Below, in pieces: positions 1 through 7,116 of a DNA stretch of 64,000 bases. The stretch covers positions 3,559,001 to 3,623,000 of the forward strand of contig NZ_CP021247.1 in assembly GCF_017309955.1 (NCBI RefSeq), read 5' to 3'. The translations under genes and the position numbers were made by a program. The stretch comes from Novosphingobium sp. KA1 (lineage in GTDB: Bacteria > Pseudomonadota > Alphaproteobacteria > Sphingomonadales > Sphingomonadaceae). Every line of letters begins with the position of its first letter. Within the stretch, counting starts at the first letter, position 1. The notes under the pieces were generated by a model. The model was given only the letters and a program-made list of their open reading frames with translations, was not told where the DNA came from and made no database searches.

Positions 1-2
1 AT

Positions 3-923
3 GCCGGAATCGACTTGCGCAAACGCGCCCGCGAGTCGGAACAGCAGGGGCCGTTCGACCTTGACCGCTACCTCTACGACAGCCTGCGGCCGGGGCGGGT
101 CTATTCGATCGGGGAGATGATCGACCACGACCCCGTGGCGCGCGCGGATCGCAACCGGCGCATGGCGAAGCTTGGCATCGGCGACGAGCGCGTGGTGCGG
201 ATCGCCGGCGGCGAGCGCTACAGCGCATGGCTGCTGATGGCGCGTGCGCGCGAGTGCACCGCCGCCGACAGCGCCCTGCTCTCCAGCCTGGCGCCTTACG
301 TGGCCATCGCGGTCGAGAATCTCGTGGCGATGGACCGCGACCGGCTTGCGGCGCGGATCAACGCCATGGGGCTGGAGCGCACCGGCAAGGGCTGGATGCT
401 TCTGGATGCCGAAGCGCGCATCGTGGTGGCCGATCGCGCGCTGGCGGAATTCTGGCAGACGCACTGCGGCGCGGCGCTGCGCCCGGGCGAGCGCGTGCTG
501 GGCCTCGACCTTGCCGCCGAGCGCAAGCTGGCGGCCATCGCGGCGGAAATGACCCAGGCCCCCGCGCTGTCCGCACGGCCGCTGCTGCTGCGGGACAACC
601 CGCATATCGAGGCGCTGCTAATGCCCGCCGAGAATGCGCAGACCCTCGCGGCACCGGCGATCCTGGCGCTCTGCACCCTGCCCCGCCCGCATTCGGATCA
701 GAGCGCCGAACGACTGGCAGCCGTCTTCGACCTGCCCCGGCGCGAGGCGGAACTGGCAATGGCGCTGGCGGACGGCCACTCCATCGCCGAAGCGGCGGAG
801 CGCATGGGCCTGACCCTGGAAACGGCGCGCAACTATTCCAAGCGGCTCTACGCCAAGCTGGGCGTGCGCGGGCAAGCGGAACTCGTGCGGCTGGTTTATG
901 AGAGCAGCGCGGTGATGGCGTAA
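3..923 (+). CDS. LuxR-family transcriptional regulator (5' end outside window)
   Basis: The reading frame is open to the left edge, so the protein is probably longer than the 306 residues visible; a TTG codon at 15 could start it but has no clear ribosome site. The last ~60 residues form a LuxR/GerE helix-turn-helix (LPRREAELAMALADGHSIAE, then the recognition-helix stretch TLETARNYSKRLYAKLGV). The N-terminal part looks like a sensory region of unknown ligand (PAS/GAF-like size, not proven). It lies at the edge of the F420 island, tail to tail with the MBL-fold gene, so it may regulate the island; that is inference from position only. Confidence 0.8.
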   Translation, partial: AGIDLRKRARESEQQGPFDLDRYLYDSLRPGRVYSIGEMIDHDPVARADRNRRMAKLGIGDERVVRIAGGERYSAWLLMARARECTAADSALLSSLAPYVAIAVENLVAMDRDRLAARINAMGLERTGKGWMLLDAEARIVVADRALAEFWQTHCGAALRPGERVLGLDLAAERKLAAIAAEMTQAPALSARPLLLRDNPHIEALLMPAENAQTLAAPAILALCTLPRPHSDQSAERLAAVFDLPRREAELAMALADGHSIAEAAERMGLTLETARNYSKRLYAKLGVRGQAELVRLVYESSAVMA

Positions 924-971
924 AACACGCGCCCGCACGACGCCGCGAACCCAAACCCAACCTCAAACCCA

Positions 972-1080
972 AAAACTTCGTCGCCCCCGCGCAGGCGGGG
1001 GCCCCGCTTCCTTTTTGCACGCTAGCGCGAGGCCAGAAGACCAAGCGGGGTCCCCGCCTGCGCGGGGACGACGAGGTTTT
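972..1080. repeat. GC-rich inverted repeat, family 1, copy 1
   Basis: Two 38-base arms (972-1009 and 1043-1080) are inverted repeats with about three mismatches around a 33-base loop. The core is CCCCGCGCAGGCGGGG. It sits exactly between the 3' ends of two convergent genes, so it may also end transcription from both sides. A related copy lies at 14413-14503, again between convergent genes. Such palindromes are commonly dispersed in sphingomonad genomes. Confidence 0.85.
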
Positions 1081-1086
1081 AGCAGA

Positions 1087-2334
1087 TCAATCCCCCAGCT
1101 TGGCCTCCATCGCCCCGATTTCCGAACGCAGCCACATCATCTCGGACAGGTTCCTGCCGCCCGACGCCGCCAGCAGCGCCTCATGCGCCGCCTTGCGCAC
1201 GGTCAGCACCGCCGCATTGTCCGGCTCCGCGCTGAGGGCAATATCGGTCAGATGCACGGCCTCCAGCGGAGCGCCCGCATCGAGCTTCGCCTGCGCCCGT
1301 TCCGCCAGCTTGACCGCGCCGCCAGCCAGTTCGACCAGATCGCCATCCACACTGGAACGCGGCACGCCGTAGAGCGCCGTCGTACCGTCCTCATAGTGCA
1401 GCCAGCCCGCGTACTCGCGCCAGATCGACTTGACCGCCCAGGCTGCCTTGCCGTGGAATTCGCCGATCTCCAGCCCCTCGGGCCAGACGAATTCGCGCAT
1501 CAGCCTGTGCACGTCCTTGCCCGCCTTCATGCCTTCCAGCGTATAGTCGCGCACGTAGCTTACCGCCGCGTGCATCCTGTCGAGATCGGCACGGATGCGC
1601 TCGGCTCCGCGAATGGCCTCGCCGTGGCCGGTAACAACGATCTCGGCCCCAAGGTCGCGGATCGTCTCCAGCGACTTCAGGTAGTTGCGCACCAGACGCG
1701 GCTTGTCTCCGCGCAGGGTGTTGAGGAACGGCATCGACAGCCAGACCGGCCCGAAGACATTGCCGGTAAAGGCGATCTTCTCCTTGGGCAGCCAGACCGT
1801 CAGCGCATCGACGGTCTCGCCCTCGGGCGTGGAGATCAGTTCGAAGGTCCGCCCGCCAAGATCGATGGTCAGGCGGCGGTCGACGAGGATGTCGGGAACC
1901 ACGTGCGGGGCCGGCTTGGGCGAACCGCCGCGCTTCAGCGTCGCCCCCCAGAGCTTCCCGCTCCTTGGCCCGAAAAAGGGCTGGAGGTCCATCATGTCCG
2001 AAAGCGCTTCATTGAAGCCCGGCCCGCCGACGACCTGCGTGCCCTGCTCCAGGAATTCCGGCACGCCGCCGAAGTGGTCCGCATGGCTCTGCGTCAGGAT
2101 GATAAAGGCCAGCGGCCCGGTGCGATGCGGGGTCAGCAAGCGCTTGGTGCGCTCTGCATTGTCCATGAAGCCGGTGTTGATCATGACGTCGCCCTCGGAC
2201 GTCGTCACGAGGTAGGCGTTCGAGATATCGTTCGCCTGAAACACGAAATCGGTGACCGCGATAGCCTCGGCCTGCTCGTCACCCGAGCGGACCAGGCCCG
2301 CCAGCTTCGGACCGGCATCCTTCATATCGGCCAT
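1087..2334 (-). CDS. MBL-fold metallo-hydrolase, alkylsulfatase-like
   Basis: 415 residues: an N-terminal metallo-beta-lactamase domain followed by a helical region resembling the alkylsulfatase dimerisation domain (YAGWLHYEDGTTALYGV onward, with a TPR-like ADIALSAEPDNAAV-type stretch). The metal motif reads TQSHADHFGG at residues 81-90: His84, Asp86 and His87 are present, but the first His of HxHxDH is Gln82. Family members hydrolyse sulfate esters or lactone-type substrates; the substrate here is unknown. The start is supported by GAGGAGG just upstream, lying inside the end of the preceding gene. It is last of a three-gene operon (SDR, zinc ADH, this gene) with 1-base spacing. Confidence 0.85.
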   Translation of the reverse strand: MADMKDAGPKLAGLVRSGDEQAEAIAVTDFVFQANDISNAYLVTTSEGDVMINTGFMDNAERTKRLLTPHRTGPLAFIILTQSHADHFGGVPEFLEQGTQVVGGPGFNEALSDMMDLQPFFGPRSGKLWGATLKRGGSPKPAPHVVPDILVDRRLTIDLGGRTFELISTPEGETVDALTVWLPKEKIAFTGNVFGPVWLSMPFLNTLRGDKPRLVRNYLKSLETIRDLGAEIVVTGHGEAIRGAERIRADLDRMHAAVSYVRDYTLEGMKAGKDVHRLMREFVWPEGLEIGEFHGKAAWAVKSIWREYAGWLHYEDGTTALYGVPRSSVDGDLVELAGGAVKLAERAQAKLDAGAPLEAVHLTDIALSAEPDNAAVLTVRKAAHEALLAASGGRNLSEMMWLRSEIGAMEAKLGD

Positions 2335-2335
2335 C

Positions 2336-3343
2336 TCAAGCCTCCTCGATCCCGATCATGACTTTGGCGGACTGCGGCGTGGCGGCAATTTCCAGGCCCT
2401 TCATGATTTCGCTGAACGGCAGCTTGTGGCTGATCATCGGCGCGATCTTGTCCTTCAGGCGGGGCATGGCGGCGACAACTTCAGGCATTTCGGTGGGATA
2501 GCCAACCGCCGTGGTGATCGTCATCTCGCTGGTCAGCATGCGGCCGACCGGGAACTCGATGGGCCGCATGTAGGCGGCGGTGATGACCAGCCTGGCATGC
2601 AGCTTGGCCATGATGATCACATCGGTCAGGATGTTGGGCGCGCCCGCCGCGTCGATGAAGGCATCGGTGCCCACGCCCACGCGGCCGTAGCTGGGCACTT
2701 CGCCGTGCAGTTTCGCCAGTTCCGCCCGCAGATCGACCTTCGTGGGATCGAGCGCAGCCTGCACGCCCAGCGCCCGCGCGCGCTCCAGGCGCTCTTCGGA
2801 AAGGTCCAGCGCGACGACATCGGTCACGCCGCGATCGACCAGCCAGAGCAACATGCCAAGCCCGATCGGCCCGCAGCCGAACACGACGACCTTGTCACCC
2901 GGCTTCACATCGGCGCGGTTGACGCCGTGCATGGCCACGGCCAGCGGCTCGCACATCGCGGCCACGTCGTAGGAAATGCCCTCGGGGATCGGCAGGATGG
3001 AATCGCCGAGGCGCGCCTCGCGCACCAGCAGTTCCTGCGTGAACGCGCCTTCCGGGCCGCCCGAACCGATGTTGCTGGGCGTCATCATCGGGTTGACGAT
3101 GACGGCATCACCCACCGCGATCCCGGCGACTTCGGCGCCGACTTCCATCACCTCGCCCGCGCCTTCATGGCCCAGCGCGGTCTCCACGCCCGGCGGAATG
3201 CCGCCCATCTTGATGTAGGACAGGTCCGATCCGCAGATGCCAACCGACTTCATCCTGACGACCACGTCCTTCGGCCCGGCCGCCGGACGTTCGTAGGCAT
3301 CGAGGCGAACGTCGCCTTGCCCATGAATCTTGAGCAATTCCAT
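2336..3343 (-). CDS. Zinc-type alcohol dehydrogenase (MDR superfamily)
   Basis: 335 residues, NAD(P)-dependent medium-chain dehydrogenase resembling sorbitol/threonine dehydrogenases. Catalytic zinc ligands are visible: Cys37 (CGSD), His59-Glu60 (GHEGAGE) and Glu132 (CEPLAVAMHG); the Rossmann loop is GCGPIGLG at 156-163. The usual four-cysteine structural-zinc lobe is absent: the stretch around residues 82-100 has no cysteine. I chose the ATG preceded by GGGGAGAG; an upstream TTG five codons earlier would swallow that ribosome site. Middle gene of the operon with the SDR and the MBL hydrolase, suggesting oxidation of an alcohol intermediate; the substrate is not known. Confidence 0.9.
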   Translation of the reverse strand: MELLKIHGQGDVRLDAYERPAAGPKDVVVRMKSVGICGSDLSYIKMGGIPPGVETALGHEGAGEVMEVGAEVAGIAVGDAVIVNPMMTPSNIGSGGPEGAFTQELLVREARLGDSILPIPEGISYDVAAMCEPLAVAMHGVNRADVKPGDKVVVFGCGPIGLGMLLWLVDRGVTDVVALDLSEERLERARALGVQAALDPTKVDLRAELAKLHGEVPSYGRVGVGTDAFIDAAGAPNILTDVIIMAKLHARLVITAAYMRPIEFPVGRMLTSEMTITTAVGYPTEMPEVVAAMPRLKDKIAPMISHKLPFSEIMKGLEIAATPQSAKVMIGIEEA

Positions 3344-3365
3344 CACGTCTCTCCCCAAGCCCCGC

Positions 3366-4160
3366 TTACGGGCGAACCATGTAGCCGCCGTCGATCGTGA
3401 CCGTCTCGCCGGTCATGAACGAACTTGCGTCCGAGCAAAGATAGGCGCCGATGCCCTCGAAGTCGGCCGGATAGCCGGTGCGCTTCATCGGGATCGTCGG
3501 CGCGAAATGCGCGGCCACGGCATCAGCGCGGGCGCCCTCGCCCATCATCGGCGTGATGACGAGGCCCGGCGCCACGACGTTGGCGCGAATGCCCAGCGGA
3601 GCCAGCTCGATGGCCAGACAGCGGATCGCCGCCGCCACCGCCGCCTTCGATGCGGCATATTCCATCTTGCCCGGCAGACCCTGGAACAGCGAGAGCGAAC
3701 CACAGGCGACAAGGCTGCCGCCGCTTTGGTCTCCCGCCTCCACGCGCTCCTTCATCAACCGCGCGCCTTCACGCAGCGTGAAGAACGCACCGTCCAGCGC
3801 AGTCTTCTGGAATTCGTACCAATGCTCGGTCGGCATCTCGAAGGCCGAGTTGTAGCGCGGGCTTGCACCGGAGTTGGCAAACACGCAGTCCACCCGGCCG
3901 AAATCGGCCATCACCTGCTCGTAACCGGCCTTGATGTTCGCCTCTTCCGAAACGTCGACCTGATAGGCGATCACCCTGCACGCGCCGGCCGCTTCCAGTT
4001 CGGCCTTGGCCTTCGCGCTCTTTTCCGCGTTGCGCGCCCAGATCGCCAGATCGCCGCCCATCTTGGCCACGCCCATGGCAAAGCCGAAGCCGATACCGCC
4101 GTTGCCGCCGGTCACCACCGTCACCTTGCCCGTGCAGTCAAAAAGGCCCTTGGCCATCAT
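3366..4160 (-). CDS. Short-chain dehydrogenase/reductase (SDR)
   Basis: 264-residue classical SDR. The cofactor loop is TGGNGGIG at 17-24 and the active-site Tyr168-x3-Lys172 sits in MEYAASKAA, with Ser in the preceding VACGSLSLF segment. NNAG is altered to ANSGAS. The C terminus GETVTIDGGYMVRP is typical of FabG-like enzymes. The ribosome site GAGGAGAG precedes ATGATG. It is first gene of the SDR-ADH-MBL operon and diverges from the AraC regulator, which probably controls it. Role: interconversion of an alcohol/ketone in the island's pathway (inferred). Confidence 0.9.
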   Translation of the reverse strand: MMAKGLFDCTGKVTVVTGGNGGIGFGFAMGVAKMGGDLAIWARNAEKSAKAKAELEAAGACRVIAYQVDVSEEANIKAGYEQVMADFGRVDCVFANSGASPRYNSAFEMPTEHWYEFQKTALDGAFFTLREGARLMKERVEAGDQSGGSLVACGSLSLFQGLPGKMEYAASKAAVAAAIRCLAIELAPLGIRANVVAPGLVITPMMGEGARADAVAAHFAPTIPMKRTGYPADFEGIGAYLCSDASSFMTGETVTIDGGYMVRP

Positions 4161-4257
4161 TCTCTCCTCGATCCCTCCACCGACTTTCCTGCCGGCACTT
4201 TCGTTGGCGCGATGTTTCCCGTGGGCGGCTTGTCCCGCAAGTGTGGCAATCGTAGAG

Positions 4258-4297
4258 TTCGGGCCCTATCCAAGCATCAGGGACACGAATTCGGGCC
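4258..4297. promoter_or_regulatory. Direct repeats in divergent SDR/AraC promoter region
   Basis: The octamer TTCGGGCC occurs twice (4258-4265 and 4290-4297), 32 bases apart, about three helical turns, inside the 167-base gap between the divergent SDR operon and the AraC-family gene. AraC-type regulators bind direct half-sites, so this is a candidate operator; no binding evidence is available. Confidence 0.3.
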
Positions 4298-4327
4298 AGC
4301 GACCCGACACGCCCCGGAGAGCCTGCC

Positions 4328-5224
4328 ATGCCCGAAACGCAACTTGCCCATTCGCCGACGATGATTGTCGATGCGGAACTTTCCGCAGCCGGAATCACCG
4401 CGCAGATCGTGCGGTTCGACATTCCCGAACCGACCGACACGCGCCATGCCCTCGGCTCGGGCTATCATGTCAACATGTGCCTGACCCCGCGCCCGCTGGA
4501 CTCGCGCGGCGGCTATCGCGAGCGCTGGGGCCCGCACCGGTTCGAACGTCTGGGCGACATCTTTGCGATCCCCCCCGGAGAGGCGCTCTACATTCGCGGC
4601 GGCAGCGGCCGGCAAGCCTCCCTGGTCTGCACCATCGACGCCGCGTTGGTGCACGACCTGCTCGGCCGAGAACTGCCGTGGGACGATGCGCACCTCGCCG
4701 CAGCGCTCGACATCGGCAGCGCGCATGTGCGGGCGCTGCTGTTCCGCATCACCGCCGAAGTGCGCCACCCCGGCCTTGCCGCGCAGCGCATGCTGGAACT
4801 GCTGGGCGGCGAACTGGCCATCGAGCTCGGGCGCTACGGCCTCGAAGTTGCCGAAAGACCGATGACCGGCGGCCTTTCCGGCTGGCGGCTGCGCCTGATC
4901 GAGGAACGGCTGGCCAGCGACCTCACTTCCCCGTCGCTCAAGGATCTGGCCGACATGTGCGGGCTCTCCGTGCGTCAGTTGACCCGCGGCTTTCGCGTCA
5001 GCCGCGCCTGCTCGATCGGCGACTATATCGAACAGCGCCGGATGGAAGCCGCCAAACGCCTGTTGATGGAAGGCGAAAGCGTGAAGACGGTCGCCTTCGC
5101 CATGGGCTTTGCCTCCCCCTCCAGCTTCACGTTCGCGTTTCGCCGCGCAGTGGGCGCCAGCCCCAGCACGTTCCGCCAGCGGCAGGCGCGCGCCTTGTCC
5201 TCGATGGCCTCCGCCGCAGCATGA
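4328..5224 (+). CDS. AraC-family transcriptional regulator
   Basis: 298 residues. The C-terminal ~100 residues carry the double helix-turn-helix of AraC/XylS proteins (LKDLADMCGLSVRQLTRGFR and VKTVAFAMGFASPSSFTFAF). The N-terminal ~185 residues are a probable ligand-sensing cupin-like domain. A CGGAGAG ribosome site precedes the ATG. It is divergent from the SDR-ADH-MBL operon and upstream of the sulfotransferase, so it is likely the local activator of one or both; the effector is unknown. Confidence 0.9.
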   Translation: MPETQLAHSPTMIVDAELSAAGITAQIVRFDIPEPTDTRHALGSGYHVNMCLTPRPLDSRGGYRERWGPHRFERLGDIFAIPPGEALYIRGGSGRQASLVCTIDAALVHDLLGRELPWDDAHLAAALDIGSAHVRALLFRITAEVRHPGLAAQRMLELLGGELAIELGRYGLEVAERPMTGGLSGWRLRLIEERLASDLTSPSLKDLADMCGLSVRQLTRGFRVSRACSIGDYIEQRRMEAAKRLLMEGESVKTVAFAMGFASPSSFTFAFRRAVGASPSTFRQRQARALSSMASAAA

Positions 5225-5371
5225 GGGGCGGCGGGTCTTGGCCCATATTCGACATTACGTCCTGATCCGTCATGTCAGCCGCATTGCCAAGGCGGCTCTC
5301 CCGCTGGCTATCTCATGGCGATGAGGTCGCCGCAGCGGCCCGCGCCGAGACACGGGAAAGAGGATCACGAA

Positions 5372-6553
5372 ATGACCGAACACCTCACGATGGACAAACT
5401 CGTCGGTGATGCACTCGTCGAACAGGCGATGAACGAGACCGGCATCCACACCTTCGACAACGACACATGGCGCGAAGGCTTCGACGTTCTTGTGGGCGAT
5501 TTCAACGCCGGCATCGCGCGCGGTCAATATACCGAGGGCGGTATAGCCCGCGCGAAGGCGGACATCGTGCACTATCTGCGCGGCCGCCTGAAGATCTCCG
5601 ACTACCTGCGCCAGAACCCTGAATTGCTCAGTCGCCCGGTCGAAAAGCCGGTCTTCGTGATGGGCGTGCCGCGCACCGGCACCACGCTGCTCTCGAACCT
5701 GCTCGCCGCCGACCCGGCGCGCCGCTCGCCGCTGACCTGGGAAATCGACGATCCGGTCCCGCCGGTCGCCTCGAAGGAACTGCTCACCACCGATCCGCGC
5801 GCGCAGGCCCGTCTGGCGCAGGAAAAGGCGATGCTCGAGGCCAATCCGGCGATGGGCAAGTACTATCGCGGCTCGGCCGTCTATCCGAACGAGTGCGTGT
5901 TCTTCATGGCGCACGACTTCAAGACACTGATGATCGATTCCAAGGGCAAGCTGCCGGGCTACAAGGAATTCATCTTCTCCTGCGACATGACCAGCGCCTA
6001 CGAATACCACAAGAAGTTCCTGCAAGTACTCCAGCAGAACGCCGGCGGCGTGTGGAACGTGAAGAAGCCCAGCCATGCGCTATGGCTGGAGACGATTTTC
6101 AAGGTCTATCCCGACGCCCGCGTGCTCTGGGCGCACCGCGATCCCTTCACCGCCACAGGGTCGCTCTGCTCGATCATCTCGCTCAGCCACATGGCACACA
6201 TGGGCAAGCCGGATACCGCGTGGCTCAAGGAAAACTACACCTGGCAGGCCGCCGAGCACGCCAACCGGATCATGGATTTCCGTGACAGGCATGGCGAGGA
6301 CAAGATTATCGACGTCCACTACGCCGATATGACGGCCGATCCGATCGGCACCATGAAAAAGGTCTACCGGCAACTGGGCGACGAATGGACCGCCGAGGCA
6401 GAGGCCGGGATCCAGCAGTGGGTGGACGACAACCCGCAGGACAAGTTCGGCAAGCACGAATACAAGCTGGCCCAGTACGGCATCGACAAGGCCGAACTCG
6501 AACCGCTCTTCGAACGCTATCTTTCGCGCTACGACGTCGCCCGCGAGGGCTGA
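5372..6553 (+). CDS. Sulfotransferase family protein
   Basis: 393 residues, predicted cytoplasmic PAPS-dependent sulfotransferase. The 5'-phosphosulfate loop GVPRTGTTLLSNLLAAD is at 98-114, and a 3'-phosphate-binding stretch VLWAHRDPFTATGSLCSI lies near the middle. The start is the ATG after GAAAGAGG, 19 codons downstream of an earlier in-frame ATG. It is followed by the VOC gene with a GC-rich hairpin in between. In this setting it may sulfate a hydroxylated substrate or, as in some pathways, act on an activated intermediate; no specific acceptor can be assigned. Its neighbour three genes upstream is an alkylsulfatase-like MBL protein. Confidence 0.85.
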   Translation: MTEHLTMDKLVGDALVEQAMNETGIHTFDNDTWREGFDVLVGDFNAGIARGQYTEGGIARAKADIVHYLRGRLKISDYLRQNPELLSRPVEKPVFVMGVPRTGTTLLSNLLAADPARRSPLTWEIDDPVPPVASKELLTTDPRAQARLAQEKAMLEANPAMGKYYRGSAVYPNECVFFMAHDFKTLMIDSKGKLPGYKEFIFSCDMTSAYEYHKKFLQVLQQNAGGVWNVKKPSHALWLETIFKVYPDARVLWAHRDPFTATGSLCSIISLSHMAHMGKPDTAWLKENYTWQAAEHANRIMDFRDRHGEDKIIDVHYADMTADPIGTMKKVYRQLGDEWTAEAEAGIQQWVDDNPQDKFGKHEYKLAQYGIDKAELEPLFERYLSRYDVAREG

Positions 6554-6571
6554 GACGGCGAACTCCTTCCA

Positions 6572-6601
6572 GACCCGTCGCCCTCGCCGGGGCGACGGGT
6601 C
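6572..6601 (+). other. Intercistronic GC-rich hairpin
   Basis: GACCCGTCGCCC (6572-6583) and GGGCGACGGGTC (6590-6601) form a perfect 12-bp stem with a 6-base loop between the sulfotransferase and VOC genes. There is no T-run, so it is more likely an mRNA-stabilising or attenuating structure than a terminator. Confidence 0.6.
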
Positions 6602-6633
6602 CAGGGGCTTGCGCAAGACTGCAGGAGAGACCG

Positions 6634-7107
6634 ATGCTTGAAGGCCGCCATTACCAGAACGCCTACGTCTGCGACAATCTTGAAGCCGGAATCGACCTGT
6701 TCCGCAGGCGCGGGCTCGTCCGTGAACCGGTAATCATCCCGGTGGACCAGCAAGTGCTCACGCCGCAGGGCCTGAAACGCCAGAAGGGGCGGATCTGCTT
6801 CATCTGGATCGGCGAACTCCAGATCGAACTGATCGAAAACGAGATCGACGAAGTGGGCATCTACGCGGGTTGCCAGTCGAACGGTGGACCGCTGCGCTTC
6901 CACCATATCTGCTTTGGGGTGGACGACTGGCCGGACTTTCGCAAACGGGTCGACAGCCAGGAGTTTCCCATCGCCATGGAGCGCGAGCCTGACGACAATC
7001 CGGACGCGCTGAAGTTCCTCTACCTCGATGCCCGCAAGGTCTTCGGGCACTACATCGAATACACCTGGATGCCCGAAGCCATGTGGCAGCAGATCAAGGC
7101 CATGTAA
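6634..7107 (+). CDS. VOC (glyoxalase/bleomycin-resistance) superfamily protein
   Basis: 157 residues with the beta-alpha-beta-beta-beta pattern of vicinal-oxygen-chelate proteins (YQNAYVCDNLEAGIDLFRRR at the start; RFHHICFGVDDW at about residue 90; FGHYIEYTWM near the end). Candidate metal ligands are His and Glu in HHICF, IELIE and HYIEYTW. The start follows a GCAGGAGAG ribosome site. Members include epimerases, dioxygenases and isomerases, and nothing here decides between them. Probably co-transcribed with the sulfotransferase. Confidence 0.8.
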   Translation: MLEGRHYQNAYVCDNLEAGIDLFRRRGLVREPVIIPVDQQVLTPQGLKRQKGRICFIWIGELQIELIENEIDEVGIYAGCQSNGGPLRFHHICFGVDDWPDFRKRVDSQEFPIAMEREPDDNPDALKFLYLDARKVFGHYIEYTWMPEAMWQQIKAM

Positions 7108-7116
7108 GGTCCCGGT

